Assembly (NCBI RefSeq): GCF_028009165.1
Contig: NC_079243.1
Coordinates: forward strand, 2,108,001 to 2,172,000
Direction: 5' to 3'
DNA from: Akanthomyces muscarius
Lineage: Eukaryota; Ascomycota; Sordariomycetes; Hypocreales; Cordycipitaceae
Length of the DNA stretch: 64,000 nucleotides
This document shows, piece by piece, positions 1-12,000 of this stretch. The position numbers were made by a program, and so were the translations under genes. Every line of letters starts with the position of its first letter. The first letter of the stretch is position 1. The notes below the pieces were generated by a model. That model made no database searches and had not been told where the DNA came from. It worked only from the letters and a program-made list of their open reading frames with translations.

Positions 1-1515
1 ACTCCATTGTCGCAATCTCACTGTCTAACTTGCGATGTGCGTCTTGCAGCACGGGAGTGAGCGGAAATCGCACCACCCATCTCGTTTGGTCATTTGTAAA
101 CTCAATAAAGTAGCAAACGTTATGGCTGCCTCGCTTGTGCTCGCGGAATTCAGAGCAAGCCTGGCTACCGTGATAGTAAGAAGCAAGAGCACAGACGTCT
201 TGCGTGTCGATGGATCGAATGTAGTCGTCTTTGAGCGCCTCGCTCCTCGTCCTCCAGGAGTTATGCCCCTCCTCAGCGGCGCTCGGCGATAGTGCTGCTG
301 GGGCCATGTTTTGCCGCGGCAGAAACGATACCGTATGCAAGTTTCCCCGCTTATATCGTGAAGCAAATCAACTCTGAGATGGAGATCAGACGATACTACC
401 ATGAGCCGAGTAAGACCAAACCGTTGGAAATGGCACGCTCGAGGATCCCCACCCACGAACCTTGATCGCCTCTGTAGGATAGACTAAACTGCAACACTTG
501 CTGATGTGTATCGTGCGAGGCAGACAGGCGACCTTTTCTATCACAAGGAGATTGGCAATAGAAGATGGCGATAAAATATGGAGTCATGTGATTCGGGCCA
601 ATTGATCCGAATCGGATAGTGAAAAGGCAATCATATTTGCCGTGGTCGGCAGATAAATATACAACAGGGGATGGTCACCTAGCCCATGCATACGCCAGAT
701 ATGAAACAGGCACAAATCGCGACAGGGATTGTCAACGAGGCACAAAATTATGACTTTGTGATCTACATTGATTTCATTCACCCCTTTGGCTTTGGGCCCA
801 GCCTTCTCATGCGCATCTCAAATAAGTCACGGGGCTACGCCGTCATTCGTGGTGGCCAGATTGCATACCCCTATCGAGATTATGGCGATGGCATCTTCAG
901 TGTATCACCGCTGCTCTGCATGAATGATGAGTGGAGAAGATGAGAATAAAGGCCCAAAGAACGTTCTGTAGCCAGTCCGCCCTCCTTCCAATTGAACTCA
1001 TTGCTCGTATCCCGGCGGCAGCTTTTTTCCGCCTTGAAGATGTCATGGTCAGATTTTGTCTCGGAAGCGCACTGTGGCTTGAAGACGCATCTGACCGATA
1101 AAGTAAGGAAAAAGAAAATATCTTTAATCGCCGACTAGCTGTGCGTACCATGTGATGGATTACGTGACACGAGACAATGTCACACAGCGTATCTGTCGTC
1201 GGCTTGTACCGTCTTTTGTGAGGCACACCGAAGTTGCTTCGCCTCATCACAAGTAGCAAATTTTACTTTTTCCTTGGCATCACCAGTAGTGCGATGTTCA
1301 CTTTGTAGCCTTTCACGACTTTGTAATAAATTTTAACTTTTCCCTTCAATGCAGCGGCTCTATTCAAACCTCGAACAGAAGCCTCACAGTTTATGCAGCG
1401 TAATTTCCAAGGCTATGCTCATGTAAAAGTCACGATGTGGTGTGAACAAACAATTCCTCTAATGCAAAACGCCACCAACACATTAAATCAACTTGTATCC
1501 TTCGCGCGTTTCCGT
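1..1515. other. Intergenic stretch, no supported gene
   Basis: I see no gene here. Short open frames exist on both strands (for example an 85-codon frame at 686-943) but none shows a recognisable family, signal peptide or convincing splice structure. The distal part probably holds the 3' flank of the small minus-strand gene that ends at 1516. Confidence 0.5.
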
Positions 1516-1827
1516 TTATTTCCGGCCCAGCACATTGAGCATATTTGATCGAGTGTCGGGGTAGCCTTCGAATGATTTGCGGCGGGCGGCCTCACTTTCA
1601 GGCGTGTTGTACGTGGAGAAGAAACGGTCCATGGTGTTGGACGCAGTGGTCAATTGAGACTTGACATAGGTGCCGACAGCAAGAACTAGATTAGTTAGTT
1701 AGACATTCCTTTTTTTTTTCCAGAACTCGCAGCGGAGGGAAGACCGCGTACCGGATGTGCCTGCTATCAGGACTGGAAGGGCTTTCGGGTAGGTGCGTGT
1801 AATGGCGCTTGTAACAGGGGCAGACAT
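1516..1827 (-). CDS. Small single-pass membrane peptide, 81 aa, unknown function
   Basis: This two-exon gene is too short and too interrupted to show as a long open frame. Exon 1 is 1752-1827 (25 codons plus one base). A 66-nt intron (1686-1751, GTACGC donor, CTAG acceptor) follows, and exon 2 is 1516-1685. Joined, they give an 81-residue protein starting MSAPVTSAITRTYP and ending NVLGRK. Residues about 17-33 are hydrophobic and could form one membrane segment. The rest is polar, with a STYNTPESEAARRK stretch. The uninterrupted frame across exactly matching splice phases is the main support. I do not recognise the family. A short organelle membrane or assembly peptide is possible, but that is only a guess. 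A related fragment appears near 32.9 kb. Confidence 0.65.
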
Positions 1828-3115
1828 TGTAGGGGATTGTCAGTTGGAAGTAGGGCTGTTTCCAGGTTGAAGCTCTTTCTTGAGTTGCAGTATTGTTTGA
1901 TTTGATCTTGAGTCTGATTTACAGTACAGCTACCACCTATTCCACGAGATTTATGCTTTTTATATTGATTTTTCCTGCAACAAACCATTTTCATCGCGAC
2001 TCCTGCACGTTCCGATATGGCGTGGTTTCGCAACTACCATCTCCTGCTTCTGGCACGGTGGTGGCCTGACATGCCTGACATGGCCGACCGCCAAGCCGGG
2101 GTGCACCGAAAAGTTTAAATACTCCGCCGCCTCCCACGCGGGATGTGCAGGAACAAAGGACGAACGAAGGAGCGGATTCTGGAACCATCACCTGTTTTTC
2201 TAATTAGTCGTTCATCACTCTGCATTTGTGTAGTCGCCGTAGCGTGCTCGTGCTTTCGGCTGACCAGCCCTGCGAGATTGCCCGATGCATGACCGCACAC
2301 CCATCAGCTGCAAGGCCCCTAATAAGGCTAGGCGTCGTGTAACTATTTTGCGTCCGCATCTTTTTAGTGGTCCAGAATAATAAAGTAGGGCGCTGGGTCG
2401 AAAACGGGTAAGAAGGAGCGAAGAATGCAACATTCATCGATCGACCCATCCAGTACATGGCCCGTCGCCTTTTGTTGCTACAAGTAGATTCGCATCGCTT
2501 ATCAGTTTTGGATGATGCTCCAGTTCCTCGCAGCAGAATACGAATTGCTGAAAAAGACGGCGGCATTGGAAACGGGGCGTTCACTTGCTAGCCTCCCTCC
2601 TTGCCTCCAGCTACTATCACCAAAATAGCATAACCCGCATTTTCCCCAGCCAAATACCGAAAACTCCATCGTCATTGCAGCGATACAAGAGGTAACTCGT
2701 CGAACCCATCTATTTGACTCGATGACAGCATCGACTGTATCGCCGACGTCCCCCGAAGCTATTTTGCGTCCACATGTGCCAAGTGAAAGAACATCGTTGG
2801 GCGACAAGCCCGCATCCACAATATTACCTAGATGGATTGCTGATGCTAAAATATTACTTCCACCAACCGCGTCCTGTCTCACCCACCAGGAACTTTACTC
2901 CGTACTAAGTATGCCTGCCTATGTTCCTGCATCACACTCTGTAATCGGGCCGTCCGCCGCATGTGGGCGCACTACAAATATGCTTTGTCTGGGCCGGGGA
3001 TTCCGGGGCCAGCACGAGGTTGCAGTGCAGAAGAACTATATAAAGACGTGTGTCGCCCCGGCTGAAGAGAGATGCTGAATGAGAAGACAGATCAATCACC
3101 TTCTCGCAATTCAAG
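1828..3115. other. Intergenic; shared upstream region of two divergent genes
   Basis: No supported gene. The region separates the minus-strand 81-aa gene from the plus-strand glucanase and must hold both promoters. Open frames of 60-126 codons on both strands have no recognisable content. Confidence 0.5.
3037..3044 (+). promoter_or_regulatory. TATA-like box of the GH5 glucanase gene
   Basis: TATATAAA lies 72 nt upstream of the ATG at 3116, a plausible position for a fungal core promoter. Assignment rests on motif and position only. Confidence 0.45.
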
Positions 3116-4464
3116 ATGAAGTTTTCTGTGATTGCCCCCTTCCTCCTCGCCGGCGTCGCTCAGGCCTGGAAGCCCGAGGACCGCGACCTGGCCGCCTTCA
3201 ACATGACTGCTCGCTTTGAGCAGCTCGGAAAGCGCTTCAAGCCTGACCTGGACAAGGGAATCAACAAGATTCGTGGTGTCAACTTTGGTGGTAAGTGCGC
3301 GACCAAAACGATTACGCATTGCGACGCTGACACAACCGTTTAGGCTGGCTGGTTAGCGAGCGCTGGATGATGACCAACGAGTGGGACAATGTCATGGGCT
3401 GCGCTGGATCTGCGTCCGAGTTCAACTGCATGAAAGATCACTACTCTGGCAGCAACCGCGCAGAAGGCAACCGCCGTTTCGAGAACCACTGGAGAGACTG
3501 GATCAACGAGGACACTGTCCAGTCTGTTCACGACGTCGGCCTGAACACGATCCGCATCCCCATCGGCTACTGGTCCTACGTCGACATTGTGGACAAGAAC
3601 AGCGAGCCCTTTGCCGATGGCAATCGCATGCTTCCCTACCTCGACAAGGTTGTCGCCAAGGCTGCAGACCTGGGCATCTACGTCATCATCGACTTCCACG
3701 GCGCTCCTGGCGGCCAGCAGGAGGATGTCTTCACCGGCCAGCTCAACAAGCCCGCCGGCTTCTTCAACGACTACAACTTTGGCCGCGCCGCGAAGTGGAT
3801 GTCCTGGATGACGCGCCGCATCCACACCAACGACGCCTACCGCACCGTCGGCATGATTGAGGTCCTCAACGAGCCCGTCTCCCGGCACGACGAGAAGGGC
3901 CGCTACCCGGCCCCCGGCGAGGACCCCGGCCTGGTCCAGAACTACTACCCCGCGGCCCTCAAGGCCGTCCGCGACGTCGAGGCTGAGCTCAAGGTGTCCG
4001 ACGACAAGAAGCTCCACGTGCAGTTCATGTCCGCCAAGTGGGATTCGGGCAACCCACGCGCCACGAGCGCCGTCGCCAACGACCCCCGCGCCGGCTTCGA
4101 CGACCACAACTACGTCAGCTTTGGCTTCAAGAACGAGGAGCGCGGCGACCAGTACAAGCTGATGAACCGTGCCTGCACCGACTCGCGCGTCGTCAGCGGC
4201 GAGGACTTTGACATCACCGGCGAATGGAGCATGACCTCCAACGTGGACTGGCACAACGCCGATTTCTTCAAGAAGTGGTTCACTGCCCAGCAGCAGCTCT
4301 ATGAGAAGCCTGGCATGTCCGGGTGGGTATTCTGGACCTGGAAGACCGAACTCAACGACCCTCGTTGGACCTACTCTTACGCTACCTATCTCAAGTACGT
4401 CCCCACCGATGCCGCCGCCCTGGAGCACAATGTGTACCAGGATGTCTGCTCAGGCTTCAGGTAA
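3116..4464 (+). CDS. Secreted GH5-family beta-glucanase
   Basis: Two exons, 3116-3290 and 3344-4464, flank a 53-nt intron (GTAAGT...TTTAG). The product is 431 aa. It begins with a signal peptide (MKFSVIAPFLLAGVAQA), so it is secreted to wall or medium. Splicing joins the family hallmark GVNFGGWLV. EVLNEP (Glu235, expected acid/base) and TGEWS (Glu352, expected nucleophile) are the two catalytic motifs of glycoside hydrolase family 5. Length and the GGWL motif fit fungal exo-beta-1,3- or endo-beta-1,6-glucanases. Which linkage is cut cannot be settled by eye. The likely role is remodelling of the fungus's own wall or degradation of other fungal walls. An antisense frame of 362 codons over exon 2 reflects strong third-position C/G bias and is not a gene. 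Confidence 0.92.
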
Positions 4465-6799
4465 ATAACAGCCTCGGGAGGATTATGTACATTTTTAACA
4501 TCTATGAATGGAACGTATACTATATTTCAATGCTTGTCAAACGTGTCCAAGTCTGGTGTTTCATTATCTGTGTGCCCATTTTCACGTTTACATAACCATT
4601 CTGTCTTTAAATACAGAGTCTGTCGTGTGTGATTAACCCCGCCAGACTCAGTTTACTTCCGAGAGGATCCTGAAGATGTAAGAAGCGTGACAGTGCAAAT
4701 CTTAGCTTGTGGTGTTTGGTTTGGGCGCGTACCGTTGGGATCCAGCGCATGACCTTCGACCACCGGGCAAATTGCGCCCGAACAGTAGTACAGTTTGCAT
4801 GTATAGAGTCAAGACACTGCACTACTACATGCAAGGAAACAAAATACAAGAAGACATCGCGAAGGACACTGTCGACTGTCTCCATATTACTTTTGCTTCT
4901 GCACATGTTAGCCGCAGTAATCGTGGGCTCTGCTAAACACGTGGATAAGGAAGTGTCCCGCCTACCACATCCGCAATTGAACATTGCTCTTTACTTGGCT
5001 GCCTGGGAGAATGCCTGCCGAAGCTCAAAAATGGGAAATCATTACCATTGCTGTATATCTTTGTTTTGGCTTTGGAAGTCAGCTTCCGGGCATGTCTCCG
5101 TGGTAAGCCACTGCAAGCCTGCTAGGCGATTGCATTCCGTTGTCGATCGAGAACTCGGCCGCACCTGCTTGGCAAGTACTGTAACTCGGCAAAGTTGTTG
5201 TTGACTCCCACTATGAAAAGACTGCGCAGCGCAGCGGTTTTGCTCATGTACCTAACAATTACAATTATGTCAACATTTAGATGTAAAGTATCTCGCAGGC
5301 ATGGTTGGACACTGCCAAGTGGGTGACAAAAAAAAGGACGCAGCTCTAGATAGGATATAGAAGTAGTGACTTGATACTACTTTTTATCTTTTGCTTCCAT
5401 ATGAGCATATTTATTCTTTCTAGGAATTATTTGCTATTTTCTAATTTGCTTTTACTCTTCTTATTCTCCCTGGCTTGCTTAATTTTCTCAAGATTTTTGT
5501 ATTCCTCCCTTTTCTGCTACCCCCTTGGCTGCTCACAATTGAAACCATGGAAGCATAGATGTCAGATTTCGTCATAGGCGCCCCCAGCTTGGCCTTGGCT
5601 GTGCACGACGGCGTCATTCCCCAGTTGTTGTCCAGCCACGGGGCCGCTCAAGCCTCCACGGGCGCTAATCAAGGCAACCAAGGGTGCTATCACCTTTTCG
5701 CTTTAGCCTCCTTCAGGGCCTATTTCAGGATTGTTCTTAATGGCTGGCTTTTTCACTGTGGGTATGTCAGCTTGGCCCCCTGCGCGCGCGGGGGCCAAGG
5801 CATACTGGTTAGTTGCGGCATTGCTTTTGTTACTTACCCTGGCAGAAGATTCCTGAAGGGAAAAGTCAAGTACAAGAGAAAAAGTCGCAAAAGCTCGGTC
5901 GAAAAAGGCTTGGTCATTTCAACTGCTGCAACACCTCAGATTTTAATGCGTGCGCCGTCTTGAAGGAATGGAATTCGCAAATACACGGGATTGACACTGG
6001 CAGCCGCATCGCGAAGACATCCGGGCTAAATCCTCCCGATTCCTACAAATGCAACGTCGAGACAACTACCGAGCACTAACATCCACGGAAGGAGGGTTGG
6101 ACTGCAGAATCAATAAAAGTCTCTAGGGTCTAGATCCTCTAACTTGGTGTGCGGACTTTCTTTTCTTACTGTGTGGTTGTATCAGAGCCTGGCTGTCGTT
6201 TAGAAGGATTATTCGATGGCGACCTGCCTGGCTGCCGGTGTGCCCTTTGAGGCACCCGCATCAAGATCGGCGGGCCGTCGTTATTTCAACGATAATTTCA
6301 GCCTAATTTGCGGTTGTGGTGGCGTCCTGCGACACCTTTGCAGATGTCGAGACGACTTGCGCGGTCAAGAGGGGACACCTCTTCATCTCATGTGGCGGTA
6401 GATTGGCTCAATCGTTTTGGAAGGCAAAATCGCATCGGCTCTGCCATGCCGGAATGCACTTGTTCGTCTATTTTGCTTCTTCGTTAAAGATTTAGGCTGG
6501 TCCAGCCTAGATGCTCAGCGATACTACCATGATGAGCGACACTATTACTTACCCAATCGAGTAATAGGCCGGGGTTAAGAAGCTGACCACCCGCGCCACT
6601 AGGCGTCCCCAAAATAGCTGATTTTGTAGCTGCGCCGAACAAATCCTGGTGCTGCTCCATACATGACGGAGACAGGGCTGGCCGAAAATTGGGCATTGTT
6701 AATGGAGTCTATAAAGACTGGCTGGCCGCCTAATCGCCATCTATGTTGCGATTGAAATATCAGTCTCTGTAGAAAGGGGATCTCAGCAACATCATCATT
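4465..6799. other. Intergenic stretch with a GC-rich hairpin, no supported gene
   Basis: More than 2.3 kb without a recognisable gene. Open frames at 4707-5204 and 5559-5963 carry no known motif and no splice-supported continuation. The one clear structure is the perfect GC-rich inverted repeat near 5.78 kb, listed separately. The distal part is the promoter of the Con-13-like gene. Confidence 0.5.
5762..5805. repeat. Perfect GC-rich inverted repeat (hairpin)
   Basis: A 10-bp perfect stem, CTTGGCCCCC at 5771-5780 and GGGGGCCAAG at 5790-5799, encloses a 9-nt loop made of alternating GC. Outside it, GTATG (5762-5766) pairs with CATAC (5801-5805) across a small bulge, lengthening the stem. It lies in non-coding DNA, about 1 kb from the nearest gene. 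Function unknown. It could be a protein-binding palindrome, a folded RNA or a transposon end. Confidence 0.7.
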
Positions 6800-7702
6800 A
6801 TGCATTCCTCCATCATTACCTCGTTTGCCACCGCGGCTTTGCTCTCTGTGGCCGTCGCCAGGCTCGACAAGCCCGTCATCAAGCCTCCCTTTCCCAATGG
6901 CGGTCTCGGCAGCCTGGGCCCCGATCTCATGTCGTCGCTCAAGGTCGCCTCTCACACGACCGACGACTGGGACAAGAACCACCTCCCGCGCGACTGCAAG
7001 AGCCTCGCCCAGAACGCCGGCTTCTCGCCGCTCGACGTCAGCGCCTTCAACATCCACTACGATGACTGCAAGAGCCAGCCGTGGGTCTTTTGCCGCCACA
7101 AGGACTCGCCGCTCAGCAAAAAGGACATGACGGAGCTCTTTGGCCGCATGCCCGTGCGCATGCGCCAGTTCATCCGCCACATCATCGCGCTGCCGGGCCA
7201 GCGCTCCGCCGGCAGCTCAGGCGACAACATCCAGATGAACGGCGACGTCGAGATCACCGTCTTCATCCACGAGACGGGCCACTCGCTCGACTCGCACGCC
7301 TTCGACCCCAAGCTCGGCGCGCCCTTCTCCAACGGCAAGGCCTGGACCGACGCCTACAACAAGGACTCGGCCGTCACCGACGACTACGCCCAGACGTCGC
7401 AGCAGGAGAACTTTGCCCAGGAGACGGTCGTCTCCGTCTACGACAAGAACGTCAAGGGCGGCATCGGCAAGATCCAGCCCAACGCCCAGGCCATCCGCAA
7501 CGCCTACACCACTCTCGAGAAGTACATTGGCAACATCATCATCCCCGGCGGCGTGTGCACCCACCGTCTGGAGAACAGCCCTTCTGTGCCCAAGGCCGAC
7601 TCTGCCAGAACTCGTCTGGTCCCCAAGTCTGAGCCCGTCGGTGAGGGTCTGACCAGAATCGAGCCTATTGCGATGGGTCCCATCACCCCGGCTAGCTATT
7701 AA
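6800..7702 (+). CDS. Conidiation-specific protein 13-like, secreted, HExxH motif
   Basis: Single exon, 300 aa, with an N-terminal signal peptide (MHSSIITSFATAALLSVAVA). The overall sequence resembles Con-13-type conidiation proteins of filamentous ascomycetes. The family biochemistry is, to my knowledge, not well defined. The chain contains HETGHSLDSH, with His157, Glu158 and His161 in the HExxH arrangement of zinc metallopeptidases. A later ENFAQE stretch could supply a third ligand as in gluzincins. These motifs suggest a secreted metallopeptidase fold, active or relic. Cysteines near residues 69-95 and the C-terminus may form disulfides. Expression during conidiation is expected from the name-giving family only; no regulatory site was identified here. 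Confidence 0.8.
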   Translation: MHSSIITSFATAALLSVAVARLDKPVIKPPFPNGGLGSLGPDLMSSLKVASHTTDDWDKNHLPRDCKSLAQNAGFSPLDVSAFNIHYDDCKSQPWVFCRHKDSPLSKKDMTELFGRMPVRMRQFIRHIIALPGQRSAGSSGDNIQMNGDVEITVFIHETGHSLDSHAFDPKLGAPFSNGKAWTDAYNKDSAVTDDYAQTSQQENFAQETVVSVYDKNVKGGIGKIQPNAQAIRNAYTTLEKYIGNIIIPGGVCTHRLENSPSVPKADSARTRLVPKSEPVGEGLTRIEPIAMGPITPASY

Positions 7703-8250
7703 ATTAGCCAGAACTGTCGTGGAAAGGGTACAGAGAGTTGGCTACGGTGTATATTGTCATGTAGTATAGACACGAGAATACGAATAAATAAATGAGTGAA
7801 AAACACCATAATATATCTGGTCGTACATGAGTGACAGTCCTGCATAATTGGACGTGAACAACTTTCGTGCTGCGTACGGCGCCTCCTGAGAAACCAGTGC
7901 TGACCGCTAATCACCCTAACAAATATCATTTTGTGTCAATGAGTTGTTGCCCTTGCTGTGATTATGAGGCTACAGTTCTGCAAGCACCATGCACGCCATC
8001 ACCGGAGTAGCACAGAACTGTCCAACACCACCAAGACTCTGTAATCAATTGTTTGCTTCATACATTCATTTCAAAGCAGATAATACGGGAAAACCTGTTG
8101 CACCATCATCTAATGCAGTGGCACGACTTCGTTGCGCATCACTCCCGTCTAAGCTTGGAGGAGTACTATATATGCTGCTGACTCTCTGCCGTGTTATTGT
8201 AAAAGCTGCGTTGTAGAATAAATAGTACGATACACAAAAGAGGCCATAAA
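7703..8250. other. Intergenic, no gene seen
   Basis: This holds the 3' flank of the Con-13-like gene and the promoter of the kinase-fold gene. A TATATAT run at 8166-8173 lies about 80 nt before the next ATG and could serve as a core promoter element. Confidence 0.45.
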
Positions 8251-9021
8251 ATGGAGCATGACATGGATCCCCCGATAGATCCTCCTCGCGATGTCATCTG
8301 GAGCGCCGGCAACCATGAGCGATGCTATACGCTTGGAGACAAATGGTTCGTCAAGAGACAGCTATATGACGAAGAGCTACCCGTCAGCCGCGATGGACGG
8401 CTCATCTATCCGATCTGGGACTCGGAGCGCCTTCGCAATGGGTACCTAGCGACCAGGTTCATCCGAGTGCACACGGACATTCCTGTGCAAGACTGTCGCT
8501 TATTCTTGGAGAATGGACTAATGTGCTTTGCCTCGAGACAGGTCCTCGACGCGGTCCCGTTGGAAGATGTCCGGCCAACACTCCCGCTCGCGGCCTTGAC
8601 CGCTGTCGAGCGGCAGATGGAGCGCTTCATACTGCCGCAGCTTCGGCAGCACCACCGCAGCTACATCGGCAGCGTCGGCAGCACGATTCCGGTATTTCCG
8701 CCCCAGCGCGTCTACAGAAAAGACGGCCGCGACTGGGCACAGGTGTCATCGGTGGCAGACGCATTTGTGCTCTGCCACAACGACCTCTCGGGCAAGAATA
8801 TCTGGCTAGACCCCACCTCTTTCAGAATCGTGGCCATTACCGGCTGGGAGTTTGCGGGTTACTCCCCAGAATCCTTTGAGCTTCCGCTGTGGAGGGCGGA
8901 TGGCTTCGTGGGCCGACAGGAGATGCATGGCCGTGCACTGGCGCGCGACCTGTCATTTTTCGGGCTCCGGCCGTCGGATTTGCGAAACAACTATCCAATC
9001 TCATACCGAAGGTTGGGATGA
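8251..9021 (+). CDS. Aminoglycoside-phosphotransferase-fold protein, probably atypical
   Basis: Single exon, 256 aa. The C-terminal half has the catalytic-loop signature of the APH/choline-kinase superfamily: LCHNDLSGKNIWLDP, with His176 and Asp178 and a following Asn. The next expected motif, in which an Asp binds magnesium (I-x-D-W-E), reads AITGWEFAG, so Gly198 takes the place of Asp. The N-terminal lobe is short and I see no clear nucleotide-binding glycine pattern. The protein therefore looks like a shortened and perhaps catalytically dead member of the large fungal APH expansion. Residues around the loop are otherwise well kept, and there is no frameshift or stop. The true start could be the internal Met5. 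Substrate unknown. Confidence 0.7.
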   Translation: MEHDMDPPIDPPRDVIWSAGNHERCYTLGDKWFVKRQLYDEELPVSRDGRLIYPIWDSERLRNGYLATRFIRVHTDIPVQDCRLFLENGLMCFASRQVLDAVPLEDVRPTLPLAALTAVERQMERFILPQLRQHHRSYIGSVGSTIPVFPPQRVYRKDGRDWAQVSSVADAFVLCHNDLSGKNIWLDPTSFRIVAITGWEFAGYSPESFELPLWRADGFVGRQEMHGRALARDLSFFGLRPSDLRNNYPISYRRLG

Positions 9022-12000
9022 GTCACAAGAGAGCAGAAGAGACCGTCATCCTGGTCCCTGTTGGTCGCCACTCCAGAGTGTTTCAATCGGTGCAGAGGCA
9101 TAGACCGCCGTCGCCTGCAGCAGTTGGTCGCCGAAAGGAAGAGCAGCCGCCACGTCACTCCACGAGGTTAGAGTATAATTTATGCACTACTGACATATAG
9201 AAGTCTATCATGAAAATTGTAACGTTGCCTTTACACTCGATTCATCGTGGCGGGGAAAAGAAGTAAGTTATGGAGTATATCCGTTCGACAAACCCGCTCA
9301 CAATGGGCCGATATCGATGACTATTCTGCAACCTCAAGAGCTGCATCATGCGATTAAAGGTGAGGTCTTTTTTTTTTAATCATTCTTAAACTTCTTAAAC
9401 TTTTCACATTATTTTTCAAACAGGCATGAATGTTCATCCGCGCCCAAACTTGCGCGCAACTTCGCATGCGTCGCCTGATGGCTCGGCGATTGTCCGTGGC
9501 GTGGCCAAGAAACCCTAATTCAAGAGGCGTTGAAGAATTCTCTTGTGTCAGGACATAAAAGAAAAAAGATATACACCCAACAGTAGAATCCTAGGTTCAT
9601 GCAGTCGCTGTTTGAGCAGTTCAGGGAGCCCCATAGCGGCCAACAAGAGGCGTTCGCCATGAGTCAGAGTCGATGGACGTTGTGGGTTCAATCAGCGCAA
9701 AATCTCCGACTTGTGACGACACGCTTGCATACAGGTAAAGAAATTGCGATATCTACATTTTTCGGGGTGAAGAAGGCTCCGGTACTCATCGGTCTAAATG
9801 ATTGAGAATATCTGATGTGAATCATGAAGAGGAAAGAGATCGCTATGTTGTCCAGCTTGAACCGGTACGACGGCGTACGACGACAATGAGGCGAGAATAG
9901 AGTTGTACAGCATGATGATGATCCGGACTAGCCATCCATGCATTCGGATGCCCGACTGGAGCCACTTCGGATGCAGTTGCACCGAGCAATACTGCGATCC
10001 CTGACGAATAGTGGCAAAAAAGGAGTTTGCAATCGCGACATCTTTCTACCGACCGAGGAAATAGTGTTTAGTAGGGTGCTACAGAGGGCTCGATCCACTA
10101 GAAACGGCATCGATCGTTCCATGCCGAGAAAAAGATGTCCTGACACATTCGTTTAGTATGCAAGAGATAAACCCAACTTCTTCTCAGCGGATTGATAGTG
10201 CTTGGGTCATCAACCTAAGCGCATTCCTCAGCCCCGTCATCTCGACTGTGTCCTGAGCCACGTTGCAGAGCAGAGAGAGTTTTGATGCATGTATAAACGG
10301 CGACTACGTCCAAACGTCTTGCAATGGCGTCACGAACCTGTCGCGGACGGTGCCTGTTTCAAGTTGTCGTCGTTGTCGTCCTGTAAGCCCAACCACACCA
10401 ACACCACACAATACAGCCACCCGAGCTGCCCTGGGCAGGGATCTGATGCATGCGGTTCAACCGGCCCGGCGGATCAAGCCATTATTCGCCAAAACATGGA
10501 AGCGAATACTAGCAGAAACAGTAACGGAGGACAGCCGAGAGCCTGCATGCATTGCCAAGAAGTATCATCGACCTTGCATCTCCTCGGAGCGGCGCTATAC
10601 AGCACCATCGCCGAGAGAGTGTGTCGACAGGTTGTCCCTTGCTCTTTTCACCTTGCAGGCTAATTCTTGTTATTTCTTTCCTGCCTTCCGTGCAACCACG
10701 GCACTTGGAAAAAGATTCCAGATCAGGTCTTCTCGCTTAGACCGATATAAATGGGGAGCGGGCGCTTTTTTCTGAAACACATCTCCGAACTGGCAGCCTT
10801 GGCCTTTTGGGTCCGGCACTACTGGATTTTGGTACATGGGGAACGGCTCTCGATCGAGGAGGACGTGGAGAGGGCAAACTGTGGGATTTTGGTCAGCATT
10901 GAAAATTGTGGGCGTCGACTGTCAGCAAAAGGCAAATTGAAAATTTGTTGACAGGACAGAAGACGCGATGCGGCCCAAGAAGCGCCGAGGCCCGTTGGGC
11001 TTGCCCGGCGGGAGCGGGATGCGACACGCTACCAGTGTTTGAAGGGTAAACTTTACTGGCAGCTCCTATGGCCGGCGACTGTAGGAGGTGCAACATCTCG
11101 TTCGTCGCCTCGAGCTTTCGCTCAGCTGCCATGAGCCCCCTTTCGAGCATCAACTATGTGCCAGTAGAGTTTCTCGGCATGACGAAAGGATGTGTGAAGC
11201 CGGTAAGTTGTAACCAATGCCGTCTGCCCGAAGCTGGCTTGGAGCAGTATACAGTGGGCGCTAAAATTCAACCTGCTTTCAAGCTTGTAAGTCAGCCAGG
11301 CGCAGATTAATGACGTGCTTGGCTAACTTGGAGGTAAAGGCTGTGTGTGTATGCGCTCGCTCGCTCCCGACAGATGGCAATGGAACAAAATGCCTCTCGC
11401 TGATTGGACGGATAAAGGAAACTCCAATACTTTTCTGTCTCTTGCAAACACTGACTGGACTGTCAGAGCAACGAACAGATCTGGCTCCCTTGTCTGAAAC
11501 GGTTAACCAAGTGGGCTGTAACGTGCGCCGGCAACCCAATGCCCAGACTCTCGGGCCTCTCTCTGCCTCGAGCGAGATCGTAGGGGCAGGGGGGCTCACT
11601 CACTCATCACAGCCATCGGAGCCAAGACACCGCGTGGTAATAGGCAAAGCAGAACACTCCAAGGACGCTGCAGATATTGTCTCGTTCCTCCCGCCGCCGG
11701 CCACCAAGGAAAAGGACCTGACAGGGATCCCCCCGTCTTCAGGGGTGCAGACGCACATCGTCGGCAGTTGCTTGGCGCGTCGAGTCTGTCCATGCGGAAT
11801 TGCACGGAAAACTGGCGCCCGAAAGGCTGTTTTTCTCCTTCTTCCAGGGCGCTCATCGCAGGCCGGTAGATGCTGCCCCGAATCGCTCTCTTGCTGTGCT
11901 TTTCTGATTCCATCGAATTGTCAAAGCTCAGCCTTGCCAGAATACCCAAACCCGGGATAGAGCCTCGCTCATCCGGCCCATTGGCCCCCCCCTCTCCCAT

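Noticed and set aside
3340..4428. 362-codon frame antisense to the GH5 gene
   Set aside because: Low-complexity Val/Gly/Ala translation with no family motifs; explained by codon bias of the sense gene.
5371..5577. 68-codon hydrophobic frame
   Set aside because: Phe/Leu/Ser-rich translation of a T-rich tract; no start context, no neighbours and no motif.
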